Source of the DNA: an uncultured Collinsella sp.
GTDB lineage: Bacteria > Actinomycetota > Coriobacteriia > Coriobacteriales > Coriobacteriaceae
Assembly (NCBI GenBank): GCA_934643145.1
Contig: CAKUBM010000004.1
Location: 1 to 64,000 of the forward strand
Direction: 5' to 3'
DNA: 64,000 nucleotides
In this document: positions 14,967 through 23,489 of the stretch, one piece after another
Position numbering within the stretch: the stretch's first letter is position 1
Layout: each line of letters begins with the position of its first letter
Position numbers and translations under genes: made by a program
The notes under the pieces: generated by a model
The model's database searches: none
What the model was told of the DNA's origin: nothing
Seen by the model: only the letters and a program-made list of their open reading frames with translations

Positions 14967-16163
14967 CTAGGCGACGGGCTTTGCGCGGCGTATGGCCGGG
15001 AACAGTACGGTAATGGCGAGGATGACGCCCACGACAGCGATCGTGCCGCCCGCGTAGCCGATCCAAGCGATGCCCGGGCCCGACACCACGGCGCCGCCGA
15101 TTGCGGTGCCCGTGCCGATACCCAGATTGAACAGGCCCGAGAAGATCGACATAGCGACAGCCGACGAATCCGCCGGCGTGTTCTTGATGAGCTCGGCCTG
15201 GAACGCCACGTTAAAGGCCGTGGCGCAGCAGCCCCACAGTGCGCAGACGGCAAGCACTGCCGCGAGCGACGATGCGGCCGGACCCATGAGCAGCAGGGCC
15301 GCCGGCACGCCGGAGAGCGTAATAGCCAAGAACGGGAAGCGATGCCCATCGAACAGGCGGCCAAACAGCCAGCTTCCGAGCAGACCAGAGCAGCCAAACG
15401 CCGTCAGCGTCATGGTGATGGCGCCCGCGTCGACGTGCGCGACCTGTGCCAGGAAGGGCTCGATATAGCTGTAACCCGCGTAGTAGCCGGTCGCCATAAA
15501 AACCGTGACCGCGTAGAGCGCGATCAGGAGCGGGTTCTTGAGCAGCTCGGGCAACTGTTTGACGGTAAAGCGCTCGCCCGCCGGCATGGCCGGGAACACG
15601 GTCGCCTGGTAGACGACCGCGATGGCCGAGAGGACCCCGACCACGGCAAACGTCATGCGCCAGCCCACGGCCAAGCCAATAGCGCGACCGAGGGGCAGAC
15701 CAAAGATCTGCGCGATGGACGAGCCCGTAGCGATCATGCTGATGGCGAGCGCCCCGTGGCGAGTGTCGACCAGGCGCGAGGCCATAATCGAAGCGACCGA
15801 CCAGAACACGGCATGTGCGCAAGCGACCACCAGGCGCGCACAGACCAGGATGGGATAAGTCGGCGCCACAGCGGACAGAAACTGGCCCAGCGAAAACACG
15901 GCCAGCACGCCCAGCAACATCCGCTTGAACTCAAAGCGCGAAGCGAACACCATGAGCGGCAGCGACAGCAACATGACGCCCCAGGCATAGACCGAGATCA
16001 TGATGCCGGCTTGGGACTCGGTGAGCGAGAACGACGCGGCGATGTCAGTCAGAAGGCCGATGGGCATAAACTCCGACGTGTTGAACACGAACGCACAGCA
16101 GGTGAGCCCGACGAGCGGGAGCCACTGCCTGAGCGTGATGCCGTCTTGCCTTGCCCGACTCAT
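14967..16163 (-). CDS. MFS transporter, DHA1 family (SotB/AraJ-like)
   Basis: This is a 12-helix proton-coupled exporter of 398 aa. The opening FVFNTSEFMPIGLL and the following SLTESQAGIMISVYAWG match the sugar- and drug-efflux branch that includes SotB and AraJ. GLPLGRAIG in helix 5 fits the antiporter motif C region. I chose ATG 16163 (MSRARQDG), since GGAG lies 9 nt before it; the upstream TTG at 16178 overlaps that site. The substrate is unknown. The candidate promoter overlaps the hairpin downstream of feoB. Confidence 0.85.
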   Translation of the reverse strand: MSRARQDGITLRQWLPLVGLTCCAFVFNTSEFMPIGLLTDIAASFSLTESQAGIMISVYAWGVMLLSLPLMVFASRFEFKRMLLGVLAVFSLGQFLSAVAPTYPILVCARLVVACAHAVFWSVASIMASRLVDTRHGALAISMIATGSSIAQIFGLPLGRAIGLAVGWRMTFAVVGVLSAIAVVYQATVFPAMPAGERFTVKQLPELLKNPLLIALYAVTVFMATGYYAGYSYIEPFLAQVAHVDAGAITMTLTAFGCSGLLGSWLFGRLFDGHRFPFLAITLSGVPAALLLMGPAASSLAAVLAVCALWGCCATAFNVAFQAELIKNTPADSSAVAMSIFSGLFNLGIGTGTAIGGAVVSGPGIAWIGYAGGTIAVVGVILAITVLFPAIRRAKPVA

Positions 16164-16196
16164 ATATAACGTCTCCAATCATTTTGAGCGGAGGCG

Positions 16197-16242
16197 ATTA
16201 TATAGCAACGGCCCCGCATCCGTCAGCAACAGATGCGGGGCC
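16197..16242 (-). promoter_or_regulatory. MFS promoter overlapping the feoB 3' hairpin
   Basis: A minus-strand -10 TATAAT (16197-16202) and -35-like CTGACG (16221-16226) are 18 bp apart. An 11-bp perfect GC-rich stem (16210-16220 with 16232-16242) spans the same bases. The stem lies 43 bp past the feoB stop and probably ends that transcript, although no T tract follows. Confidence 0.5.
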
Positions 16243-16284
16243 GAAAACAATTCGATACACAGAGGCTGCGCCGTCAATAAAAAA

Positions 16285-18645
16285 CTAAGCCAACCCCAGC
16301 AATATGCCCGCCGAATGCACGACAAACGCCACGATCCAGGCGACAGTCACTTGAAACGCGAACACGGCAACGGCATAGCGCGCGCCCAACTCGCTCTTGA
16401 CGGCGCCGATTGCCGCCACGCAAGGCGGGTACAGCAGTGTAAAGACCAGGAACACGTAAGCGGTAAACGGCGAGAACATGGTCGACAGCGCCACGGGCGA
16501 CGTTGCGCCCAAAAGCACCGTGAGCGTCGAGATGACGCTCTCCTTGGCGATAAGTCCGGTGACGAGCGCCGTGGATGCACGCCAGTCGCCAAACCCAAGC
16601 GGCGCCAGCGCCGGTGCGATAATGCTACCCAGACCGGCAAGTAGGCTCTGCGACTGATCGGCGACCACATTAAAGCGAATGTCGAACGTCTGAAGGAACC
16701 AGATAACCACGGTAGCGGCAAAGATAATGGTAAAGGCCTTGGTAATAAAGTCCTTGGCCTTATCCCATGCCAGCATCACCGTCGTCTTGACGCTCGGCAG
16801 GCGGTAATTGGGGAGCTCCATGATAAAGGGCACCGGGTCGCCCTTAAATGCCGTGCGGTTGAGCACCAGGGCGGCAATGCAGCCGACCACGATGCCGATC
16901 AGATAGAGCGAAACCATGGCGGGAACTGTCGCCTGCGGGAAAAACGCTCCGCACAGCAGACCGTAGACCGGCAACTTGGCCGAACAGCTCATGAACGGCG
17001 TGAGCATGACCGTCATCTTGCGGTCGTGCTCGGATGGGAGCGTACGGGTCGACATGATAGCCGGCACGGTGCAGCCAAAACCGACGAGCATGGGCACGAA
17101 GCTGCGGCCCGACAGACCAAAGCGACGCAATACCTTATCCATGACAAAGGCCACGCGCGCCATGTAGCCGGAGTCTTCCAGAATGGAGAGGAACAAGAAG
17201 AGCACGACGATAATCGGCAGGAAGGTCAGCACGCTGCCCACGCCCGTAAGCACGCCGTCGACAGCCAGCGAGCGCACCACGTCGTTGGTGCCGAACGCTT
17301 TGAGACCCGCATCGGCCGAAGCGATGATGGCAGCAATGCCGTCCTCCATAAGTCCCTGCAACGCTGCGCCGATCACGCCAAACGTCAGCCAAAAGACAAG
17401 GCCCATGATCACCAGGAACGCCGGAATGGCCGTGTAGCGACCCGTCAGGATGCGGTCGATCTTGACGGAACGCACGTGCTCGCGGCTCTCATGCGGCTTG
17501 ACGACGCAACGCCCGCACACGTCGCCGATAAAGCTAAAGCGCATATCGGCCAGCGCGGACAGGCGATCGGTGCCGGCCTCGCCCTCCATCTGGGTAATGA
17601 TGTGCTCGATGGCGTCAAGCTCGTTACGATCCAGGTGAAGCGCCTCGGTTACCAGCTCGTCGCCCTCAACCAGCTTGGTCGCCGCAAAACGCACGGGAAT
17701 GTGCGCCGTCGCGGCATGGTCCTCGATAAGGTTGGCAATGCCGTGGATGCAGCGGTGCAGTGCACCGCCGTCTGGGCCATCGGGTGCGCAGAAGTCCAGG
17801 CGGCCGGGACGCTCGCGGAAACGCGCCACATGCAGGGCATGGTCCACCAGCTCGCCGATACCCTCGTTGCGCGCGGCGCTAATGGGGACGACCGGCACGC
17901 CCAACAGGCTCTCGAGCAGGTTGACGTCCACGGCGCCGCCGTTGGCCGTCACCTCGTCCATCATGTTGAGCGCGATGACCATGGGGCGGTCGAGCTCCAT
18001 AAGCTGCAGCGTCAGGTACAGATTGCGCTCGATGTTGGTAGCGTCGATGATGTCGATGATGGCGTCGGGATGCTCATCCAGGATAAACTGGCGGCTCACG
18101 ATCTCTTCACCCGTGTACGGCGACAGCGAATAAATGCCGGGCAGGTCGGTAACGCTCGCCTCGGGGTGGTTACGGATGGTACCGTCCTTGCGGTCGACCG
18201 TCACGCCGGGAAAGTTGCCGACATGCTGGTTGGAGCCCGTCAGCTGGTTGAACAGCGTGGTCTTGCCGCAGTTTTGGTTGCCGGCGAGGGCAAAATGCAG
18301 AGGCGCGCCCTCGGGCACGGCCGTCTTGGCAGCACGGGGCGAATACGTCCCCTCGCCGAGTGCCGGGTGCTCCGTCGTGCCGATTGCGGCGTTGGCGCGC
18401 GGACCCGTATCTGTGTCGTGAACACCCACGAGCTCGATGCGAGCGGCATCGTCCTTGCGCAGCGTCAACTCGTAGCCACGCAGGCGAATCTCGAGCGGGT
18501 CGCCCATGGGGGCGTACTTCATCATGGTGACTTCGGTGCCCGGCGTTAGGCCCATGTCCAAAATATGCTGACGAAGTGCCTGGTCGTCGGATGTCACCGA
18601 TGCGACAACGGCGTCCTTTCCAATCTCGAGTGTATCGAGCCTCAC
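16285..18645 (-). CDS. feoB: ferrous iron transporter, FeoA-FeoB fusion
   Basis: It is the GTP-dependent importer of Fe2+ across the cytoplasmic membrane, 786 aa. Residues 1-73 are a FeoA (SH3-like) domain ending in LRKDDAARIEL. The G domain follows, with GNQNCGKTT at 122-130 and DLPG at 167-170, then NMMD. The membrane part includes the gate motif SGYMARVAF and the conserved cysteine in GFGCTVPAI. GTG 18645 is preceded by GGGGGAGG at 9 nt. No feoC is seen. Upstream repeats of GGTTAGCC overlap the predicted transcription start, which would suit a DtxR-type iron repressor (inference). Confidence 0.95.
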   Translation of the reverse strand: MRLDTLEIGKDAVVASVTSDDQALRQHILDMGLTPGTEVTMMKYAPMGDPLEIRLRGYELTLRKDDAARIELVGVHDTDTGPRANAAIGTTEHPALGEGTYSPRAAKTAVPEGAPLHFALAGNQNCGKTTLFNQLTGSNQHVGNFPGVTVDRKDGTIRNHPEASVTDLPGIYSLSPYTGEEIVSRQFILDEHPDAIIDIIDATNIERNLYLTLQLMELDRPMVIALNMMDEVTANGGAVDVNLLESLLGVPVVPISAARNEGIGELVDHALHVARFRERPGRLDFCAPDGPDGGALHRCIHGIANLIEDHAATAHIPVRFAATKLVEGDELVTEALHLDRNELDAIEHIITQMEGEAGTDRLSALADMRFSFIGDVCGRCVVKPHESREHVRSVKIDRILTGRYTAIPAFLVIMGLVFWLTFGVIGAALQGLMEDGIAAIIASADAGLKAFGTNDVVRSLAVDGVLTGVGSVLTFLPIIVVLFLFLSILEDSGYMARVAFVMDKVLRRFGLSGRSFVPMLVGFGCTVPAIMSTRTLPSEHDRKMTVMLTPFMSCSAKLPVYGLLCGAFFPQATVPAMVSLYLIGIVVGCIAALVLNRTAFKGDPVPFIMELPNYRLPSVKTTVMLAWDKAKDFITKAFTIIFAATVVIWFLQTFDIRFNVVADQSQSLLAGLGSIIAPALAPLGFGDWRASTALVTGLIAKESVISTLTVLLGATSPVALSTMFSPFTAYVFLVFTLLYPPCVAAIGAVKSELGARYAVAVFAFQVTVAWIVAFVVHSAGILLGLA

Positions 18646-18687
18646 GTCCGTGTTCCTCCCCCGGCGCCCACAGGGCGTTGCATTTAT

Positions 18688-18764
18688 GTTCACCATGGCT
18701 AACCGTTTGCCACGGCTAACCAATTTAACCATGCATGATAGCGCGAACACACAGTGACGTTCAA
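18688..18764 (-). promoter_or_regulatory. feoB promoter and candidate iron-repressor operator
   Basis: A minus-strand -35 TTGAAC (18759-18764) and -10 TATCAT (18735-18740) have 18-bp spacing. Downstream of the -10, GGTTAGCC occurs twice (complements at 18697-18703 and 18714-18720). One copy lies within an imperfect palindrome centred on CCATGG (18688-18703). DtxR/IdeR boxes have a related TTAGGTTAG core. Confidence 0.5.
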
Positions 18765-18851
18765 TTAACAGATTGGTGCGAGGGGGACGGATCACTTTGC
18801 ACCAAGCCTTTGGCAGCTAGGACGATGCCGATGTCTTGGTACCGACAGCGA

Positions 18852-18950
18852 AAGCCCGCCAGAGCGAGCAAGGTGCCTTGAAGCGAGGTGACATCTACCT
18901 TCTGGTCATGTCACCGAAGCTGAAAGGCAGATTGCCGCTCTGGCGGGCTT
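18852..18950. repeat. nested-stem element, copy 1
   Basis: The outer stem is 15 bp (18852-18866 with 18936-18950). The middle stem is GCCTT/AAGGC, and the inner stem GGTGACAT/ATGTCACC is at 18887-18894 and 18908-18915. The layout and loop sequences match the two copies at 50507 and 50611. This copy overlaps the 3' end of the hydrolase gene and lies upstream of the feoB promoter. Confidence 0.8.
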
Positions 18951-19893
18951 GCAGCGTCGGCTGGTTACGCGGTTTGGTAAAACCGCGTAACCAGAAACCG
19001 TGGCGCTCCAGGAAGCGGAAGGCTAGGCGAATCCAAGGACGGACAGCCACCTGCTTGTCCTCGTTGTCGACCGCGGTGTTGGCGTTGCCGAGCGAAAGGC
19101 CGTGGCCGCCCTGGTCAAAGACGTGCATCTCGCAAGCGACGCCCTCCTCGGCCATGCGCTGCGCAAACGGATAGACCTGCGCGATCGGCGCCGTCTTGTC
19201 GTCGGACACGCCCCACACAAAGGTCGGCGGCATCTGACGCGAAACATGCATGGTGGGGCAGATGTCGGCCAGATGCTCGTCAGTTGCCTCGCCACCCGTC
19301 ACCATCAACAGGTAGTCGTTGAGCAGATCGCGCCCCGTCTTGCCGCCCGTCTTGGGCACGCGCAGGTCGATGCGCGGGTCGCGCGTCTGCATGTCGCGCA
19401 CATAGGCAAAGTCGAGCAGCGGATAGCCCAGCACCACGGCATCGGGACGAATGTCGTCCGGACGCGCCCCGGCAAGTGCCGCGAAGGGACCAGTCTTCCA
19501 CTGCGTTGCCAGCGAGGCGCAGATCATACCGCCCGCAGAAAAGCCCACGACGCACACGCGCTTGGGATCGACATGCCACTCGTCGGCATTCGCGCGAACC
19601 GTAGCGACCATCTTGGCTAGATCTGCCTGGGGGTGCGGAAAGCTCACGTCGCCCGTAGAACTCGTCACATAGTTGAGCACAAAGGCCTGGTAACCGTGAT
19701 CCAAAAACGCAAACGCCACGGGATCCTGCTCGTGCGGAGCGATATGCGTAAACCCGCCTCCGCCGCAGATAATCACGGCAGGACGGCGGCCATTCGGTTT
19801 ATCGGGCAGCGGTTCGGCACCCAAATACGTAAACGTCGCCGGATATTCCTCGGTCGGCTCCTCGCCCCACAGCGCATGGTTCTCGACAATCAT
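18895..19893 (-). CDS. alpha/beta hydrolase (esterase, BD-FAE-like), C-terminus extended by repeat
   Basis: This is a cytoplasmic esterase of the family that includes acetyl-esterases and bacterial feruloyl-esterase-like proteins. The oxyanion region is CGGGGFTH, the nucleophile elbow GFSAGG, the acid Asp lies in GVSDDKTAP, and the His in GGHGLSLG. ATG 19893 has GGGAG at 5 nt; a GTG at 19908 is in frame but lacks a site. The family fold should end near FLERHGFW. The last 26 or so residues are encoded by a perfect 15-bp hairpin (18961-18994) and by half of the nested-stem repeat. The original stop seems to have been lost when the repeat arrived. Confidence 0.85.
   Translation of the reverse strand: MIVENHALWGEEPTEEYPATFTYLGAEPLPDKPNGRRPAVIICGGGGFTHIAPHEQDPVAFAFLDHGYQAFVLNYVTSSTGDVSFPHPQADLAKMVATVRANADEWHVDPKRVCVVGFSAGGMICASLATQWKTGPFAALAGARPDDIRPDAVVLGYPLLDFAYVRDMQTRDPRIDLRVPKTGGKTGRDLLNDYLLMVTGGEATDEHLADICPTMHVSRQMPPTFVWGVSDDKTAPIAQVYPFAQRMAEEGVACEMHVFDQGGHGLSLGNANTAVDNEDKQVAVRPWIRLAFRFLERHGFWLRGFTKPRNQPTLQARQSGNLPFSFGDMTRR
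18961..18994. repeat. perfect 15-bp hairpin inside the hydrolase 3' end
   Basis: CTGGTTACGCGGTTT (18961-18975) pairs with its exact complement at 18980-18994 across a 4-nt loop. It is translated as part of the hydrolase tail. On the minus strand no T run follows. Confidence 0.8.
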
Positions 19894-20017
19894 ATGTGCT
19901 CCCTTCACGCAAATTATGCGCCCCTGTTTTCGCCTTCAAGCGTACCCCAGTTGGACCCACGGCGCAGAAACGCTCCCGCAATAAGTTTCCCTTCAACTGA
20001 TATATCACATATTCCCA

Positions 20018-20037
20018 GCTCAGAGGTATCGCTGAGC
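20018..20037. promoter_or_regulatory. GCTCAG/CTGAGC palindrome between divergent genes
   Basis: GCTCAG (20018-20023) and CTGAGC (20032-20037) form a dyad in the 243-bp region separating the hydrolase from the PTS IIA gene. It precedes a -10-like TAGAAT. It is a possible operator; the regulator is unknown. No better promoter pair was found here. Confidence 0.25.
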
Positions 20038-20136
20038 AGCGTAGAATAGGGGGCGTTGACCAAGCCGAGAAACACATATGAAACGTTCCCGGCAAACCAA
20101 ACGCGCGATATGCGCCTATTTAAGTTGGAGGCAACT

Positions 20137-20700
20137 ATGGGTCTGCTCGATTCGCTTAAGTCCACCTTCACCTCGACGGGCGAGGCGTCCGTTCCGCCCG
20201 CAGCAAGCTTCGCCACCCGCGAAGGCGTCATCTATGCCCCCGTCAACGGCGTGCTCGTCAACCTGGACGAGGTCCCCGACGAGACGATCGCCTCGGGCAT
20301 GCTTGGCCAGGGCTATGGCATCGAGCCCATCACCGACACCATCTATGCGCCCGCCAACGGCCGCATCGGCGCCACCACTGTCACCAACCACTCCATTGGC
20401 ATGATCACCGAGGACGGCCTGCGCGTGTTCATCCATGTCGGCCTGGGCACCGTGGAAATGAACGGCAAGGGTTTTGCCCGCTTTGTCGAGATGGGCGATG
20501 TGGTCAAGGCAGGCCAGCCGCTCATCAGCTTCGACCGCGAGGCCATCAAGGCCGCCGGCCACGATGACATCGTGACCGTCATCGTCTCCGAGCTCGATCG
20601 TCTTAAGAGCATCGACCATGTCGGCGAGTCCGGAACGCTTATCGGCGGCAACCCGCTCGTCAAGCTTGGCGACCCGCTGCTGGTGGCCAAGACCAAGTAG
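20137..20700 (+). CDS. crr: PTS system glucose-type IIA component
   Basis: It is a stand-alone EIIA of the glucose/beta-glucoside class (187 aa) that passes phosphate from HPr to a membrane IIBC. The phospho-accepting histidine is H100 in GLRVFIHVG. The auxiliary histidine is H85 in TNHSIGM, and the following TVEMNGKGF is the usual family block. ATG 20137 has GGAGG 5 nt upstream. No IIB or IIC is adjacent, so it must serve permeases encoded elsewhere. It ends in a strong terminator. A crr-like regulatory role is inferred from the family. Confidence 0.92.
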   Translation: MGLLDSLKSTFTSTGEASVPPAASFATREGVIYAPVNGVLVNLDEVPDETIASGMLGQGYGIEPITDTIYAPANGRIGATTVTNHSIGMITEDGLRVFIHVGLGTVEMNGKGFARFVEMGDVVKAGQPLISFDREAIKAAGHDDIVTVIVSELDRLKSIDHVGESGTLIGGNPLVKLGDPLLVAKTK

Positions 20701-20737
20701 TCGAGCCGCACGCCGCACAGCCAAAAGGCACCACGCC

Positions 20738-20772
20738 AAGCGCCCGCGACCATTTGGCCGCGGGCGCTTTTC
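20738..20772 (+). terminator. terminator of the PTS IIA gene
   Basis: A perfect 9-bp stem (20740-20748 with 20759-20767) is followed by TTTT. Confidence 0.85.
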
Positions 20773-20880
20773 GTTTGAAAACCATCCCGTCAATGCCTTA
20801 TCTGTATAGCCCAAATGAGCCGAGCTGCTAGAATATCGAACTGTATGGATAACTATCATTCAACCGTTATGGGAGGATAC

Positions 20881-22284
20881 GTGAACCGCACCAAAATCGC
20901 GCAGCTCTACGCCGATGCCGAGTCGCTCGGCGGCCAGACCGTCACCGTCGCCGGCTGGGTCAAGTCCGTCCGCGACATGAAGAACTTTGGCTTTGTTACG
21001 CTCAACGACGGCAGCTGCTTCCGCGACCTGCAGGTCGTCATGAACCGCGAGGCACTCGACAACTACGACGAGATCGCCCACCAAAACGTCTCGGCCGCCC
21101 TCATCTGCACCGGCACCGTCAAGCTGACCCCCGATGCGCCCCAGCCTTTCGAGCTTTCTGCCACTTCCATCGAGGTCGAAGGCGTCAGCGCCCCGGATTA
21201 CCCGCTGCAGAAGAAGCGCGCAACCGTCGAGTTCCTGCGCACCCAGCAGCACCTGCGCCCGCGCACCAACCTGTTCCGCGCCGTGTTCCGCATCCGCTCT
21301 GTCGCGGCTGCCGCCATCCACCGCTTCTTCCAGGAGCAGGGCTTTGTCTACGTCAACACCCCCATCATCACCACGAGTGACTGCGAGGGCGCCGGCGAGA
21401 TGTTCCGCGTGACCACGCTCGACCCCAAAAATCCGCCCCTCACCGAGTCCGGCGAGGTCGACTGGAGCCAGGACTTCTTTGGCAAGCATGCGAGCCTCAC
21501 CGTGTCCGGCCAGCTCAATGCCGAGAACTTTGCCATGGCCTTTGGCGACGTGTACACCTTTGGCCCCACCTTCCGCGCCGAAAACTCCAACACCACGCGC
21601 CACGCCGCCGAGTTTTGGATGATCGAGCCCGAGATGGCCTTTGCCGATCTGAACGACTACATGGATAACGCCGAGGCCATGCTCAAGTACGTCCTTAAGG
21701 ACGTTATGGCCACCTGCCCCGACGAGCTCAACATGCTCAACAAGTTTGTGGACAAGGGCCTGGTCGAGCGCCTGGACCACGTGGCAAACTCCGACTTTGC
21801 CCGCGTTACCTACACCGAGGCCGTCGAGATCCTGGAGCAGGCAGTCGCTGCTGGCCACAAATTTGATTACCCCGTCAGCTGGGGCATCGACCTGCAGACC
21901 GAGCACGAGCGCTTCCTGACCGAGGAGCACTTTAAGCGCCCGACCTTCGTAACCGACTACCCGGCAGAGATCAAGGCCTTCTACATGCGTATGAACGACG
22001 ACGGCAAGACCGTCGCCGCCGCCGACTGCCTAGTGCCGGGCATCGGCGAGATCATCGGTGGCTCCCAGCGCGAGGAGCGCCTGGACCTGCTCGAGGGTCG
22101 CATTAAGGATCTTGGCATGGCCCCCGAGCAGTACAAGTACTACCTTGACCTGCGCCGCTACGGTTCCTGCAAGCACGCCGGCTACGGTCTGGGCTTCGAG
22201 CGCTTGGTGATGTACCTCACCGGCGTGGGCAACATCCGCGACGTCCTGCCGCACCCGCGCACCGTGGGCAACGCCGACTTCTAA
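20881..22284 (+). CDS. asnS: asparaginyl-tRNA synthetase
   Basis: This is a class IIb aminoacyl-tRNA synthetase, 467 aa, charging tRNA-Asn. The N-terminal OB-fold anticodon-binding domain ([19 protein letters not shown]) runs to about residue 110. Motif 2 is [15 protein letters not shown] and motif 3 is [15 protein letters not shown]. The Asn-specific type is indicated by [15 protein letters not shown] 20881 is chosen because GGGAGG lies just before it; ATG 20869 overlaps that site. It is monocistronic with its own terminator. Confidence 0.96.
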   Translation: MNRTKIAQLYADAESLGGQTVTVAGWVKSVRDMKNFGFVTLNDGSCFRDLQVVMNREALDNYDEIAHQNVSAALICTGTVKLTPDAPQPFELSATSIEVEGVSAPDYPLQKKRATVEFLRTQQHLRPRTNLFRAVFRIRSVAAAAIHRFFQEQGFVYVNTPIITTSDCEGAGEMFRVTTLDPKNPPLTESGEVDWSQDFFGKHASLTVSGQLNAENFAMAFGDVYTFGPTFRAENSNTTRHAAEFWMIEPEMAFADLNDYMDNAEAMLKYVLKDVMATCPDELNMLNKFVDKGLVERLDHVANSDFARVTYTEAVEILEQAVAAGHKFDYPVSWGIDLQTEHERFLTEEHFKRPTFVTDYPAEIKAFYMRMNDDGKTVAAADCLVPGIGEIIGGSQREERLDLLEGRIKDLGMAPEQYKYYLDLRRYGSCKHAGYGLGFERLVMYLTGVGNIRDVLPHPRTVGNADF

Positions 22285-22329
22285 TCGTCGGACGCTAGCT
22301 CGCGTCGCCACACGCCAACGCTCATCGTA

Positions 22330-22366
22330 CAAGCGTCTCTCGGCATCGGTCGAGAGACGCTTTTTT
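22330..22366 (+). terminator. asnS terminator
   Basis: AAGCGTCTCTCG (22331-22342) pairs with the run ending at 22360 and is followed by six T. Confidence 0.9.
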
Positions 22367-22485
22367 CAACAGCATCCGTCAAGCTTTTGGCAAGCTTTTG
22401 GTCAGTTGAGCATGGCTGTTGAAAACTCGAACCGCCGTTTGCCGACGACTACCGACCGCCCAGAGCGCCCTGCGCCCCTGGGAAA

Positions 22486-22539
22486 GCCCCACGTCCTAGG
22501 CTCCATACCGTCGCCACCCAAAACGGAAAGGACGTGGGC
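22486..22539 (+). promoter_or_regulatory. 5' UTR hairpin covering the ribosome site of the WYL gene
   Basis: CCCACGTCCT (22488-22497) is exactly complementary to AGGACGTGGG (22529-22538). The second arm contains part of the AAAGGA ribosome-binding site of the ATG at 22543. The same bases form a DNA dyad, so an operator is the alternative reading. Confidence 0.45.
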
Positions 22540-22542
22540 ACC

Positions 22543-23328
22543 ATGACCGAAACCGCTGTTGAAACCTACGACACCACGACTAGAGGCGCCGCCTCGATGG
22601 CAGCCTATCGCGCCGTTCGCATCCTGCAACTATTAAGCGAGAACACCGGCGAGGACAAGGCCATGCTTTCTGATGAGTTGATCCGGTGCCTCGCCCATCC
22701 CGACGACCCCGCCCGCATGCCCATCTCGGCGGCGCGGCGCAGCATCTACACCGCCATCTCCGCACTTCGCCATGCCGGATACGAAATTGAGTACAAGCGC
22801 GGCGTGGGGTATCGGCTCTTGTCCCGTCCGCTCACCGACGAAGAGATCATCCGGCTCCACGGCATGGTCATGCGCAACCGCTCTACGCCCATCGCCATTC
22901 GAAAAAGCATGGCGCAGCATTTGGTCGCCATGGCGAGCGCCGACGTTCGCGGCTACCTCGATGCACCCGAGCCTGCTCCAAGCGCCGGCAGCAAATCCAC
23001 CAAGGCCACGCGCACGCTCATCAAGCGCATCGACACCTGCGAGCTCATCGAGCAGGCCATCGACCACGGAACCACGGTGAGTTTTGATATTTCGAGCGTC
23101 ACGGCACGTGGCGAAACCGAAGTAGCACGGATGACACTCCGCCCCTTTGCCATCAAGCAACGAGACGGCATCTCGTATTTGCTGGGAACGGTCTATGACG
23201 CCCGAGGCGCCGATGACACGCTGCGTACCGTAGAGATTGGCCGCATGAGAAACGTCACCACGCGTCTCCTCGACGGCAAGAAGCTCTTCGCCGCCCTCGA
23301 CGAGGACGACGCCGCCTCCGCCGCATAA
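22543..23328 (+). CDS. WYL-domain type transcriptional regulator
   Basis: The N-terminal part (residues about 15-95) looks like a winged helix: RAVRILQLLSENTG, RRSIYTAISALRHAGYEIEYKRGVGYRLL. The C-terminal part (TVSFDISSVTARGETEVARMTLRPFAIKQ...) has the WYL-like beta barrel that binds nucleic acid or nucleotide ligands in related proteins. ATG 22543 is chosen over GTG 22534, which touches AAAGGA. It has no obvious target operon beside it; the ABC transporter downstream has its own promoter. The ligand is unknown. Confidence 0.75.
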   Translation: MTETAVETYDTTTRGAASMAAYRAVRILQLLSENTGEDKAMLSDELIRCLAHPDDPARMPISAARRSIYTAISALRHAGYEIEYKRGVGYRLLSRPLTDEEIIRLHGMVMRNRSTPIAIRKSMAQHLVAMASADVRGYLDAPEPAPSAGSKSTKATRTLIKRIDTCELIEQAIDHGTTVSFDISSVTARGETEVARMTLRPFAIKQRDGISYLLGTVYDARGADDTLRTVEIGRMRNVTTRLLDGKKLFAALDEDDAASAA

Positions 23329-23397
23329 GAACCCCCGCCGTCCATTCGACTACCCGTACCGCCCATCCGGTTCTGTATTAAAAAACCCGCCAGGTTA

Positions 23398-23428
23398 TTG
23401 TAAAAATGGACATCCGCGCTACTATAGT
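23398..23428 (+). promoter_or_regulatory. candidate promoter of the ABC importer operon
   Basis: The -35 is TTGTAA (23398-23403), and the -10 is TACTAT at 16 bp or TATAGT at 19 bp (23420-23428). The transcript would have a leader of about 60 nt. Confidence 0.45.
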
Positions 23429-23489
23429 TCCACTTGCACTTTGTTTGAGTGCAGTGTTTCCAGCCATTTCTATACTTGGGGGTAACGAT

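Noticed and set aside
23329..23489. A T-box or tryptophan attenuator in front of the TrpXYZ-like importer.
   Set aside because: The leader is too short (about 60 nt from the candidate start) and has no specifier loop, T-box sequence or terminator; only a small CACT..AGTG hairpin is present.
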